A stretch of 64,000 nt of DNA from Sva-07 sp963716235 (GTDB lineage Bacteria > Actinomycetota > Acidimicrobiia > Acidimicrobiales > Ilumatobacteraceae). This document shows, in pieces, positions 16,554 to 25,122 of the stretch. A model generated the notes under the pieces. It saw nothing but the letters and a program-made list of their open reading frames with translations, was not told the origin of the DNA and made no database searches. The stretch covers positions 110,011 to 174,010 of the forward strand of contig CAVQTE010000002.1 in the NCBI GenBank assembly GCA_963716235.1, written 5' to 3'. The position numbers and the translations under genes are program-made. How positions within the stretch are numbered: the stretch's first letter is position 1; every line of letters begins with the position of its first letter.

Positions 16554-16964
16554 GTGCAGGTCTTCGATCGTCAGACACCGTTCGCTCCGCACGTGCTCGG
16601 CGCCGTGGCGCTCGGCGGCGCGATCGGGTCGGCAGCCCGATGGGCCGTTGCGCGTGGGGTGGAGCCGGCCCAATCGAGCGACGCCTGCTGGCCGTGGGCC
16701 ACGCTGATCGTCAACGTCGTCGGTTGCGTCCTGATCGGGTTCGCGGCACGACGCATCGTCCGCGACACCACGATGTGGGCATTCACGGTGACCGGCATCC
16801 TGGGCGGGTTCACGACGTTCTCCGCGCTGGCGGTGGAACTGAACGATCTCGCCGATGCCGACCGATTGCCGCTCGCCGCGCTCTATGCCGTCGTCACGAT
16901 GGTCGCCGGCATCGGGGCCACGGCGATCGCCGGCTCGTCGCCCAGGTCGGAGACATCGCCATGA
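16554..16964 (+). CDS. crcB: Fluoride channel subunit CrcB/FluC (1)
   Basis: 136 residues from GTG 16554; upstream in-frame sequence is not membrane-like. Four transmembrane helices. Family motifs: GGAIGSAARWAV near the N-terminus, LIVNVVGCVLIGF (the conserved Asn) and GILGGFTTFSALAVE (TTFS with the Na+/F- binding residues). FluC channels export toxic fluoride as dual-topology dimers; this gene overlaps a second crcB by 4 nt (ATGA), so a heterodimer is expected. No fluoride riboswitch was recognised upstream. Confidence 0.9.
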   Translation: MQVFDRQTPFAPHVLGAVALGGAIGSAARWAVARGVEPAQSSDACWPWATLIVNVVGCVLIGFAARRIVRDTTMWAFTVTGILGGFTTFSALAVELNDLADADRLPLAALYAVVTMVAGIGATAIAGSSPRSETSP

Positions 16965-17278
16965 CCGCAGTCTTCTTCGTGATCGCGGCCGGGGCCGGCG
17001 CGGTGGGGCGTCACCTCGTCGGGCAGTACGCGTGCTCGTGGATCGCGTTGCTGTGGGTCAACACGATCGGAGCGGGGCTTCTCGGCGCAATCGCCGCGTC
17101 GGACCTGTCACCGGATGCGCGCACGATTCTCGGCGTCGGGTTCTGTGGTGCGCTCACGACGTTCTCGTCGTTCGCGCTGGAAACGCGCTCGCTCGGCTGG
17201 CGATGGGGCGCCGTGTACGCCGCCGGCACACTGGCGTCGGCATGCGCCGCGGCGTCACTCGCCGCCACCCTTGTTTGA
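16961..17278 (+). CDS. crcB: Fluoride channel subunit CrcB/FluC (2)
   Basis: 105 residues with four helices: AGAGAVGRHLVGQ, WIALLWVNTIGAGLLGAI and GFCGALTTFSSFALE. The start ATG overlaps the previous stop. Both paralogues keep the Asn and TTFS residues. Shorter than average (usually about 120-130) but complete. The stop TGA lies at the edge of palindrome copy B. Confidence 0.88.
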   Translation: MTAVFFVIAAGAGAVGRHLVGQYACSWIALLWVNTIGAGLLGAIAASDLSPDARTILGVGFCGALTTFSSFALETRSLGWRWGAVYAAGTLASACAAASLAATLV

Positions 17279-17316
17279 GAATCGCGATTGGGGTCTGACC
17301 CCAATCGCGATTTTCA
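17276..17316. repeat. GGGGTC-T-GACCCC palindrome, copy B, between two convergent stops
   Basis: Perfect 16-bp arms (17280-17295, 17297-17312) around T. The outer ends are TGA (17276-17278, stop of crcB2) and TCA (17314-17316, stop of the P450 on the other strand), so nearly the whole 35-bp gap between two convergent genes is this palindrome. It probably serves as a two-way terminator. Confidence 0.8.
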
Positions 17317-18714
17317 GTTGGCGACTTCGAGGATGCGGACGGGGAGTTCGCGGGGGCCACGGATCTGACCGACGCTCCAGCGCGTGTCACCGGCGAGCTC
17401 GAAGCGCGGGAAGCGCTTGATGAACTCCTCGATGGCGACCTTCAGCTCCAGGCGGGCCAGGTTCGAACCCAGGCACCGGTGAATCCCCAGACCGAAGGCC
17501 GCATGGCGGTTCTCCTCACGGTCGACGATGAAGGAGTCGGGATCCTCGTACTTCTTCGGGTCACGGTTGGCAGCCGGGAACGGCAGCAGCACCCAGTCGT
17601 CCTTCTTCATCGGGCAGCCGTGGAAGTCGTTGTCCTTGGCGACCAGCCGGGCCATCGTCACCGGCGCATACGCACGGAGGAACTCCTCGAGCGCAAACGT
17701 CATCACCTCAGGGTCGTCGAGCAGACGCTGGTGATCCTCGGGATGCTGGGCGAGGTGCCACAGCGATGAGCCGATCGCCGACCACGTGGTGTCGATGCCG
17801 GCGACGAGGAGCAGGATGACCATGCCGCCCACGACGTCGTCATCGAGCTTGTTGCCGTCGAGTTCGACGTTCATCAGGTAGCTCGTGAGGTCGTCACGCG
17901 GGTTCTCGCGATGCTCGTTGATCTGCTGGGTGATGTAGGCGCCGAGGTCGTCCATGCCCTCACGCGTCCCCGGCTCCTCGGCGATGCGCTCGAGCACGTC
18001 GTGCACGAACTGGCGGAAGAGCTCCTCATCCTTCTCGGGAAAGCCGAGCATCCGCCCGATCACGTTGACCGGAATGTTCTGCGCGTACTGGACCGCAGCA
18101 TCGATCACGGATTCACCGGGCGTGATGTCGCCCATCTCGTCGAGCAACTTGTTACACAGCCGCTGGATCTCGGGCTCCCACGGCTCGATCATCTTCGGCG
18201 CGAACGCCGGCAGGAGCAAGCGGCGGGCGATGTTGTGGAACGGTGGATCACTCGTGATCGGCGGGGCGCCACCGATCGGGGCCGGCAAGGCCCGGTCGCC
18301 AGGCCGTCCGACGCTCACCACGACCGAACGGCTCGTGAAGTTGTCGGTGTCGTACGCGATTTCGGTGACGGTGTCGTTGGTCAGCGGGACCCACATGCCG
18401 CCGTATCGATCGGAGTGAGCGACGGGGCAACCGCCCTCGCGCAGCTCCTTCCAGACCTCGGGTGCGTTCGGGTTGTACGCCGGATCGGCGTGATCGAAGT
18501 CGGTGCGGTAGTCGGCGACCGATCCGTAGTCATCGGCGTCGTACGGCACCCGCTGCCAGACGTCGGTCCCCTCGGGGCCGCTCCCGATGATGAACTCGAT
18601 GGTCTCGCCGTCGCGTTCGATGGTGAAGATCTTGTTGCCGGTGGCTTCGTCGATCCGCAGGGTCGGTTCACTCGCGGACGGGTTGCCTGCCGTTTGGTCG
18701 AGGGTGTCGGTCAT
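17314..18714 (-). CDS. Cytochrome P450
   Basis: 466 residues from ATG 18714 (MTDTLDQTAG). I-helix oxygen-activation motif AGIDTTWSAIGSSL, K-helix ExxR in FALEEFLRAYAPVT, and haem loop FGLGIHRCLG with the axial Cys. Soluble bacterial class I P450; an N-terminal extension of about 60 residues precedes the fold. It follows a [3Fe-4S] ferredoxin by 1 bp, the expected electron donor. Actinobacterial relatives hydroxylate sterols, terpenes or fatty acids; the substrate here is unknown. Confidence 0.93.
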   Translation of the reverse strand: MTDTLDQTAGNPSASEPTLRIDEATGNKIFTIERDGETIEFIIGSGPEGTDVWQRVPYDADDYGSVADYRTDFDHADPAYNPNAPEVWKELREGGCPVAHSDRYGGMWVPLTNDTVTEIAYDTDNFTSRSVVVSVGRPGDRALPAPIGGAPPITSDPPFHNIARRLLLPAFAPKMIEPWEPEIQRLCNKLLDEMGDITPGESVIDAAVQYAQNIPVNVIGRMLGFPEKDEELFRQFVHDVLERIAEEPGTREGMDDLGAYITQQINEHRENPRDDLTSYLMNVELDGNKLDDDVVGGMVILLLVAGIDTTWSAIGSSLWHLAQHPEDHQRLLDDPEVMTFALEEFLRAYAPVTMARLVAKDNDFHGCPMKKDDWVLLPFPAANRDPKKYEDPDSFIVDREENRHAAFGLGIHRCLGSNLARLELKVAIEEFIKRFPRFELAGDTRWSVGQIRGPRELPVRILEVAN

Positions 18715-18715
18715 G

Positions 18716-18916
18716 TCAGCCGTTCTCCGTGATCGTGATGGCGTACTCGGGACAGTTGGCTGCGGCAAGGCGCGCCTTGTCATGCAACTCGTCGGGGACG
18801 TCGCCCTCGACGAGCAACATGGCCTGGCCATAGTCGTCGACGTCGAACAACTCCGGCGCCAACGCGTAGCAACGGTTGTGGCCCTGGCACTTCTCTGCAT
18901 CGAGGTGGACTCGCAT
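18716..18916 (-). CDS. [3Fe-4S]-type ferredoxin partner of the P450
   Basis: 66 residues from ATG 18916. CQGHNRC gives Cys-x2-His-x2-Cys, where His replaces the fourth Cys typical of P450-associated 3Fe-4S or modified 4Fe-4S ferredoxins. The final Cys is in AAANCPEYAI. It is directly upstream of, and co-transcribed with, the P450. It carries electrons from a ferredoxin reductase encoded elsewhere. Confidence 0.93.
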   Translation of the reverse strand: MRVHLDAEKCQGHNRCYALAPELFDVDDYGQAMLLVEGDVPDELHDKARLAAANCPEYAITITENG

Positions 18917-18986
18917 GTTTTCCGACTGTAGAGGCCAGAGTGGGGCCGTGACCAGCGTCAGGACAACTTTTTCGAACATTGTTCCA

Positions 18987-19673
18987 ATGCTGCTGTTGCC
19001 GCCGTCGGAAGGAAAGGCCTCCGGTGGCAGTTCGCGGCGTGCCGGATGGGCGCCCGACAGCGGGGCATTCGGCAGCATGCTCGCGGATCGACGGGTCGCA
19101 GTCGTCGAAGCGCTCTCCGCGGCGGGCGGTGGCGACGAGAAGATGCTCGGGGTGAAGGGGGAGCACCTGCTGCGGGCCCAGTCCTCCAACAGCTCGCTGA
19201 TCGGAGCAGCGACCCTGCCGGCGTGGCAGCGCTACACCGGAGTCGTCTGGGACCACCTCGACCCGGCGACCCTGTCCCCCGCCGCACGCAAGCACACCGC
19301 CGTGGTGTCCGGCCTGCTCGGGTTGGTTCGCGGCGACGACCCGATCCCCGACTACCGATTGAAGATGAGCGCCAACCTGCGCCCGCTCGGCAAGCTCTCC
19401 ACCTGGTGGCGTGACGATCTGTCCGCCGAGCTTCGCCGGGTGGCACGGCGGCGGTTCGTCGTCGATCTGCTCGCTCAGGAACATCGCGCCGCGCTCGATC
19501 TCGACGGCCTCCACGGCATCTCCGTGACCCTCATCGACCCGACCGGCAAACCCGGTGGCCACTTCGCCAAGGCCGCCAAGGGCGAACTCGCCCGAGCGAT
19601 CCTCCTCGACGGTGTCGGCGTGATCGACACCTGGCAGCACCCCCGGTTCGAACTCGTCGTCACCGCACTCTGA
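18987..19673 (+). CDS. yaaA: YaaA family (DUF328) peroxide-stress protein
   Basis: 228 residues from ATG 18987. N-terminal LLLPPSEGKASGG is the hallmark of YaaA/DUF328, followed by YTGVVWDHLD, SGLLGLVRGDDPIPDYRLKM and FAKAAKGELARAIL. E. coli YaaA lowers free iron and protects DNA during peroxide stress; the family has a DNA-binding fold. The gene is divergent from the ferredoxin-P450 pair and monocistronic. Confidence 0.88.
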   Translation: MLLLPPSEGKASGGSSRRAGWAPDSGAFGSMLADRRVAVVEALSAAGGGDEKMLGVKGEHLLRAQSSNSSLIGAATLPAWQRYTGVVWDHLDPATLSPAARKHTAVVSGLLGLVRGDDPIPDYRLKMSANLRPLGKLSTWWRDDLSAELRRVARRRFVVDLLAQEHRAALDLDGLHGISVTLIDPTGKPGGHFAKAAKGELARAILLDGVGVIDTWQHPRFELVVTAL

Positions 19674-19739
19674 CCCAGATGCGATGAAGTTGTGGAGCGA
19701 CAGGTGCACCGAAGCCTCATCGCTCACCGCGGGTGACCG

Positions 19740-20957
19740 TCAGCGGCGAGCGAGGGTGGTGAGGAACATCGCCAGGATCGACGGGATCACGACGATCGCC
19801 ATCGCCTGGCCCACACCGAACGTCGACGAGTCGGCGAGCGCGCCGACGATGAGCGGCGTCACCACACCTGCGCCGCGTTGACCGACGAGCATGAACGCGA
19901 AACCCGAACCCGGCGGCCCGGGCGCGCGGGCCGCTCGGTCGTAGAGCTGCGGGAAGAGCACCGAGGTGCCGAGGCCGCCGATCAGGAACCCTGCAATCGC
20001 CACGGGCACGCTCGGAACCAGCATGGCGAACACCGCGCCGACGGCCATGACCACCGTGGAGATCCGGATCAACCGAACAGGACCGACGCGCACCTGGACC
20101 CAGTCGCCACTGAGGCGGCCGATCGTCATGCCGCCGGTGAACGCGAGGAATGCAAGCCCCGCCACTCCCGGGGTTGCGCCGAGATCGTCGCCGAGGCGGA
20201 ACGACGACCAGTCGCCATTCGTGATCTCGATCGCCATGGCTGCCGCTCCGCCGACTGCGAGGAGCATGGCTGCGATGTCGATGCGTCCGAGATGCGTTCG
20301 CCCCTGGAGCGCCGCGGTCTCCTCATCGAGTTCCGGGGCCTCGTCGCGACGCAGGAGGCCGGGTGCAACGAACACCAGGGAACCGATGAGCACCAGCGCG
20401 ACGAACGTCAGCTGCACCTCGGTGCTGACTCCGGCACGCAGCAGCACAACGGTCAACACACCGCCGGCGACCGATCCGAGGCTCCACAGGCCGTGCAGAC
20501 GGTTCATCACCGGCGTGTGCCGCCGAGCGCTGAGAGCCGACCCCTGCACGTTCATCGCCACGTCGATGAAGATGTCGAAGAACAGCAACCCGAACAGCGC
20601 GATCGCCAGCACCACCGCGGACGTCGCGAAACCGATGATCGGCAGGAACCCGATCGACATCGTGGCGCCGTAGACCATCACCCGACGGCTGCCGATCCGA
20701 GCGGTCACGCGCCCGGCGAAGACCGAGCCGAACAGGCTGGCGATGCTCGCCACCGTGAGCACGAGCCCCAACGTGCCGATGGAGATGCCGACCTGGTCGC
20801 GGATCTCGGGAAGCCGGGGAATGATCGTGGCGTACGTGGCGCCGTTGGCGAAGAACTGCACGCCGACCGACTTCAGCGCTCGCCGGTCGACGGCCTCGTC
20901 GTGCGTGTTGGAGCCCACGGGTGACGCCGACGGATCAGAGACCGTCGACGGCGTCAC
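19740..20957 (-). CDS. MFS transporter
   Basis: 405 residues, twelve predicted helices, no long loops. Motif A-like sequence FAGRVTARIGSRRVMVYGA follows helix 2; a repeated GRLSGDWVQVRVG lies in the second half. It resembles Bcr/fucose-permease-like facilitators of actinobacteria. The GTG start at 20957 overlaps the end of the DNA methyltransferase gene by 23 bp, so the two may be co-transcribed. Substrate unknown. Confidence 0.83.
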   Translation of the reverse strand: MTPSTVSDPSASPVGSNTHDEAVDRRALKSVGVQFFANGATYATIIPRLPEIRDQVGISIGTLGLVLTVASIASLFGSVFAGRVTARIGSRRVMVYGATMSIGFLPIIGFATSAVVLAIALFGLLFFDIFIDVAMNVQGSALSARRHTPVMNRLHGLWSLGSVAGGVLTVVLLRAGVSTEVQLTFVALVLIGSLVFVAPGLLRRDEAPELDEETAALQGRTHLGRIDIAAMLLAVGGAAAMAIEITNGDWSSFRLGDDLGATPGVAGLAFLAFTGGMTIGRLSGDWVQVRVGPVRLIRISTVVMAVGAVFAMLVPSVPVAIAGFLIGGLGTSVLFPQLYDRAARAPGPPGSGFAFMLVGQRGAGVVTPLIVGALADSSTFGVGQAMAIVVIPSILAMFLTTLARR

Positions 20958-22200
20958 CGCGCGTCACGTCGACGACCGACGCGATCGGTCTGCCCTCACC
21001 CACGACGGAGGCGAGCGGACCACCGCGCACAGTGCCCGAGGTGAGCACGACGAAGTCGGTTTCCGGCACCACTTCCGCAGCGACAGCAGCCTTGGCGATC
21101 ACTCGCCACGCCGCATCGATCCGGCTGAGCCCCGGCCGGGCGGGCGTGTGGGTGCCGCCGAGCTCGAACAGTCGCACGACGCCCGTCGGGCTCGTCGCAC
21201 GGAAGCTGACCGTGACGCCGGGAGCGATGCGAACGGCCTCGTCGAGGTCGGTGTAGCCCGCTGCGTCGAGCAACGTGCGCGCCATCTCCTTCAGCGTGCG
21301 TCGATCGCGTCGCGCTTCGGGCACCATCGACTCGATGCGCTCGCGCGCCTGCCGGACGTAGCCCGCATCGGTGTCGTACCCGATGTAGTGACGCCCGGTG
21401 TTGACGGCGGCGACGGCGGTGGTGCCCGATCCCATGAATGGGTCGAGGACGACGTCGCCGTCGTAGGTGAACAGCTGGATGCAACGTTCGACGAGGGCCA
21501 CCGGGAACGGCGCTGGGTGGCCGACCCGAGTGGCACTCTCGGCGGGGATCTCCCACACGTCGAGCGTCGCCTCCATGAACTCGTCGCCGGGGATCGTTGC
21601 GACGCCGGGTCCGGCCGAGCCGCGGCCCACGCGGTCGAATCGACCCTTGCTGGCGATCATCAACCGCTCGGTCGTGTCGCGCAGCACCGGGTTCGCGGGC
21701 GACTGGTACGAACCCCACGCGCACGAGCCGCTCGCACCGCGCTGCTTCTGCCAGATGACCTCACCGCGCAGCAGCAACCGCAAGTCGTCCTGCAGGATGG
21801 TGGTGACGTCGGCGGCCAGGCTGCGGTACGGACGGCGGCCGAGGTTGGCGACGTTCACGGCGATGCGACCACCCGGCTCGAGCGTGCGGACACTCTCCCG
21901 CAGCACGTCACGCAACATGGTGAGGTAGTCGATGTAGTCACCCGGTACATGGCCCTCGCCGAGCGCCGTCTCGTACTCCTTGCCGGCGAAGTACGGCGGC
22001 GAGGTGACGACGAGTGCGACCGATGCGTCGGGCACCCTCGACATGTCGCGGGCGTCACCGACGTGGATGACGTCGACTTCACCAGGCGTGCCGAGCTCCT
22101 GATCGTCGCTGATCTCGGGCGCGGCGAAGCGGGCGTAGAAGTCGGTGGAGTCGTGCGACTCGCGTTTGCCGACGCCGAACGACGAAGTGGACGTGCCCAT
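20935..22200 (-). CDS. Orphan DNA methyltransferase (N4-cytosine/N6-adenine type)
   Basis: 421 residues. The catalytic motif TSPPYFAGKEYE (motif IV) comes before the AdoMet-binding DPFMGSGTTAVAA (motif I), the order of beta-class methylases. Target region between them includes EVIWQKQRGASGSCAWGSYQSP. TSPPY is common in N4-cytosine enzymes, but N6-adenine is not excluded. The C-terminal 130 residues (GVTVSFRATSPTGVV ... VRGGPLASVVGEGRPIAS) form an additional domain. No restriction endonuclease lies nearby, so it is probably a solitary regulatory or protective methylase. Confidence 0.88.
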   Translation of the reverse strand: MGTSTSSFGVGKRESHDSTDFYARFAAPEISDDQELGTPGEVDVIHVGDARDMSRVPDASVALVVTSPPYFAGKEYETALGEGHVPGDYIDYLTMLRDVLRESVRTLEPGGRIAVNVANLGRRPYRSLAADVTTILQDDLRLLLRGEVIWQKQRGASGSCAWGSYQSPANPVLRDTTERLMIASKGRFDRVGRGSAGPGVATIPGDEFMEATLDVWEIPAESATRVGHPAPFPVALVERCIQLFTYDGDVVLDPFMGSGTTAVAAVNTGRHYIGYDTDAGYVRQARERIESMVPEARRDRRTLKEMARTLLDAAGYTDLDEAVRIAPGVTVSFRATSPTGVVRLFELGGTHTPARPGLSRIDAAWRVIAKAAVAAEVVPETDFVVLTSGTVRGGPLASVVGEGRPIASVVDVTRGDAVDGL

Positions 22201-22212
22201 GGTGCGGTCCGG

Positions 22213-23070
22213 TCAGCTTCCGAGGTTCAACGTCGGGTTGACACCGTCGGCAGCGCGCTGCATGCGTTCGACCGGACCCTGGCGCATGTCGGGATGGGTC
22301 AGGATCCAGAACTGCCCTGCCTTGATCGCCGACACCACCTGGTCGGCGACGTCGCCGGCAGGAATGCCGGTCTCGACGCCGGTACGGAGGAACTGGTTGA
22401 TCAACTGACCGACGGGTGACTCGATCGTGTCGGGTTCCTTGTCCATCAGATCGGTCTTCACGAAGCCGGGGCACAGGACGCTCGCGCCGATCGGCGATCC
22501 CAGTGCTTCCAGTTCGAGGAACAGGCTCTCGCTGAGGCCGACGACAGCGTGCTTCGTGGCGAAGTAGGGCGCGACGCCCGGTGCTGCACCGAGACCGGCC
22601 ATCGACGCGGTGTTGACGATGTGACCGACACCCTGCTCGTGCATGATCGGCAGCACCGCGCGAATGCCGTGAACCACACCGAACAGGTTGACGTCGACCA
22701 CCCGGTGCCAGAGCTCCATCGGGTCGGCCCACGCGTCGCCGACGCCACCGATGCCGGCGTTGTTGAACATCACGTGGATTGCGCCGAACTGCTCCAGTGC
22801 GTACTCGATCAGTGCGTTGACCTCGGGCTCCGCCGTGGTGTTGCAGATCATCGTCGCGACCGATGCGCCGTTCTCGGTCAGGCGCGCCTCGACATCACGC
22901 AGCTTGGGAGCATCGATGTCGGCCAGCACCACGCTCATCCCCTCGGCGATCAGCGCCTCGGCGACGGCGAGGCCGATTCCGCCGGCCCCGCCGGTGATCA
23001 CGGCCACGTTGCCCGCGGCGACCGCCGCCGGACGTGTCGTGCCAGCTGGATCGGTCTGCGAGTCGGACAT
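22213..23070 (-). CDS. SDR family oxidoreductase
   Basis: 285 residues. Rossmann motif TGGAGGIGLAVAEAL (about 26-40), NAG in MFNNAGIGG, catalytic Ser in VNTASMAG and YxxxK in YFATKHAV. Asp in VLADID indicates NAD preference. The C-terminal extension carries no further known domain. It is divergent from the old-yellow-enzyme-type gene with 59 bp between starts, and both act in redox metabolism. Substrate unknown. Confidence 0.88.
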   Translation of the reverse strand: MSDSQTDPAGTTRPAAVAAGNVAVITGGAGGIGLAVAEALIAEGMSVVLADIDAPKLRDVEARLTENGASVATMICNTTAEPEVNALIEYALEQFGAIHVMFNNAGIGGVGDAWADPMELWHRVVDVNLFGVVHGIRAVLPIMHEQGVGHIVNTASMAGLGAAPGVAPYFATKHAVVGLSESLFLELEALGSPIGASVLCPGFVKTDLMDKEPDTIESPVGQLINQFLRTGVETGIPAGDVADQVVSAIKAGQFWILTHPDMRQGPVERMQRAADGVNPTLNLGS

Positions 23071-23113
23071 CGCCCAAATCTAGACGGGCACGGCAGCGCC
23101 GGAACGTGACAGC

Positions 23114-23119
23114 TACCGT
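23114..23119 (+). promoter_or_regulatory. -10 element TACCGT
   Basis: TACCGT lies 10 nt before the ATG at 23130; the same hexamer lies 7 nt before the GTG at 34524. Little room for a ribosome-binding site suggests a leaderless or very short leader. Confidence 0.3.
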
Positions 23120-23129
23120 TGGCGACGCC

Positions 23130-25076
23130 ATGGCCTATCGCTACCTCTGGTCTCCCCTCCAGCTCGGCCCCGTCGAGGTGCGCAACCGGATCGTGTTCTC
23201 CGCGCACCTCACCAACTACGCGCGTAATGGCCTGCCCACCGAGCAACACGCCGCCTATTACGCCGCGCGGGCGGCCGGCGGCACCGGGTTGATCATCACC
23301 GAGGAACACTCGACGCATCCGACCGACTGGCCCTACGAGAAACTGATCCACGGCTTCCATCGCGAGGTGATCCCCGGCTACCGAAGGATCACGGCCGCCG
23401 TGCACCGTCACCGGGTGCCGATCTTCGCCCAGATCAACCACAACGGCGGCCAGGCGTCGTCGATGTTCTCGCGCCTGCCCGTGTGGGGTCCCTCACCGGT
23501 CGCCGACCCGCTGTTCCGTGAGGTGCCCAAGGCAGTCACCCAGGCCGAGATCGACGAGATCGTGGCCGGGTATGCGCTCGTCGCCGAGCACTGTGCCGAG
23601 GGCGGCTTCGACGGCATCGAACTCCAGTGCTCGCACAGCTCGATCGTCCGCGGTTTCCTCTCCCCCGCCACCAACCATCGCGCCGACGAGTACGGCGGAT
23701 CACTGGAGAACCGGACCCGACTGCTCGTCGAGATCGTCGCGGCGGTTCGCAAGGAGATCGGTCGGGGCATGGCTCTCGGTGTGCGCATCTGCGGTGACGA
23801 GTTGATCGAGCACGGCACCACCGTCGACGACGCGGTCCGCATCGCCGAGATCGTCGAGGCCACCGGACACGTCGACTACATCAACACCTCGATCGGCGTC
23901 GCCACGGCGAGCCTGTTCATGATCGAGGCGTCGATGCACATCCCACCCGGCTACGCGATGTTCATCCCCTCCGCGATCCGCAAGGCTGTCGAGCTTCCTG
24001 TGGTCGGTGTGGGCAGGTTCAAGGATCCGCTGCAGGCCGAGCGAGCACTCGCCGAGGGCCACTGCGACCTCGTCGGGGTGGTGCGCGGCCAGATCGCGGA
24101 CGCCGATTTCGTCGCGAAAGCTCGGGCCGGGTCGACCAACGAGACGCGGTTGTGCCTGTCGTGCAACCAGGAGTGCGTCGGCCGGATGGGGCTCAACCGT
24201 TGGCTCGGCTGCATCGAGAATCCGCGAACCGGACGCGAGTCCGAGGGCATCGGTGCCGTGAAGCTCACCTCGAAGCCCAAGTCGGTCATGGTGGTCGGCG
24301 CCGGGCCAGCCGGGCTCCAGGCCGCGATCGCCGCTCGACGCAACGGCCACCACGTGACGGTGTACGAGAAGGAGCCGCTCGCCGGCGGGCAGGTCCGCCT
24401 CGCCGCGTCAGTGCCGAACCGCGCCGAGTTCGGCGACATGATCCGCAACCAACTCACCGAGTGTCGGCGCCTCGGTGTCGAGTTCGAGTACGGCGTCGGC
24501 GTGTGGCCGGGGCTCGTCGAGGAGAAGCAGCCCGACCACGTGATCATCGCCACCGGCGCCGAGCCGGCGCGTCCGTACTGGGTGCCCGCCGACGCCGACA
24601 ACGTGGCCGACGTGCGTCAGGTCCTCGACGGGTCGGTCGAGCCGTTCGGTGACGTCGTCGTGTTCGACGAGATCGGATTCCACCACGCCACCTCGACCGC
24701 CGAGGTGCTCGCCGATCGGGGCTGCAACGTCGAGATCATCACGCCCGGCATGGTCGTGGGACAGGACCTCGGCATCACGCTCGACATGGAGAACTGGTGG
24801 ATGCGCGCCGGCGAGAAGGGAATCGTGCAGACGACCGATCTCATCGTGACGGGGATGGACGGCCACACGCTGAACCTGCAACACCACCCGACCGGCACCA
24901 ACCTCACCCGCACACCCGACTGGGTGGTGCTCGCCGTCCACGCCAACCCGGTCGAGTGGCTCTACAACGACCTGAAGGCGGCGGGTGTCAGCGTTGATCG
25001 CGTCGGTGACTGCGTCGCCCCCCGCCGCGCCCACGCCGCCGTCATCGAAGGCGAACGCGCCGGCGCCTCCGTCTGA
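23130..25076 (+). CDS. FMN/FAD/[4Fe-4S] NADH:flavin oxidoreductase (2,4-dienoyl-CoA reductase/OYE-like)
   Basis: 648 residues from ATG 23130. The N-terminal TIM-barrel OYE domain has LGPVEVRNRIVFSAH, HNGGQ, NHRADEYGGSLENR and VGRFKDP. A [4Fe-4S] motif follows: CLSCNQECVGRMGLNRWLGC (C-x2-C-x3-C-x11-C). A second FAD/NAD(P) domain starts with VMVVGAGPAGLQAAIAARRNGHHVTVYE. This is the layout of 2,4-dienoyl-CoA reductase and trimethylamine dehydrogenase; actinobacterial members are often tied to mycofactocin, and mftEF are 6.7 kb downstream. The stop codon is inside palindrome copy C. Confidence 0.9.
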   Translation: MAYRYLWSPLQLGPVEVRNRIVFSAHLTNYARNGLPTEQHAAYYAARAAGGTGLIITEEHSTHPTDWPYEKLIHGFHREVIPGYRRITAAVHRHRVPIFAQINHNGGQASSMFSRLPVWGPSPVADPLFREVPKAVTQAEIDEIVAGYALVAEHCAEGGFDGIELQCSHSSIVRGFLSPATNHRADEYGGSLENRTRLLVEIVAAVRKEIGRGMALGVRICGDELIEHGTTVDDAVRIAEIVEATGHVDYINTSIGVATASLFMIEASMHIPPGYAMFIPSAIRKAVELPVVGVGRFKDPLQAERALAEGHCDLVGVVRGQIADADFVAKARAGSTNETRLCLSCNQECVGRMGLNRWLGCIENPRTGRESEGIGAVKLTSKPKSVMVVGAGPAGLQAAIAARRNGHHVTVYEKEPLAGGQVRLAASVPNRAEFGDMIRNQLTECRRLGVEFEYGVGVWPGLVEEKQPDHVIIATGAEPARPYWVPADADNVADVRQVLDGSVEPFGDVVVFDEIGFHHATSTAEVLADRGCNVEIITPGMVVGQDLGITLDMENWWMRAGEKGIVQTTDLIVTGMDGHTLNLQHHPTGTNLTRTPDWVVLAVHANPVEWLYNDLKAAGVSVDRVGDCVAPRRAHAAVIEGERAGASV

Positions 25077-25115
25077 CATCGCGATTGGGGTCAGACCCCA
25101 ATCGCGATGTCAGAC
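25071..25115. repeat. GGGGTC-A-GACCCC palindrome, copy C (22-bp arms)
   Basis: Perfect arms 25071-25092 and 25094-25115 around A, with core CGCGATTGGGGTC and ends GTCTGACAT/ATGTCAGAC. The TGA stop of the OYE-type gene (25074-25076) lies in the left arm and the next gene starts 8 bp after the right arm. The outer arm sequence differs from copies A and B but stays fully complementary. Confidence 0.85.
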
Positions 25116-25122
25116 TCGGCGG

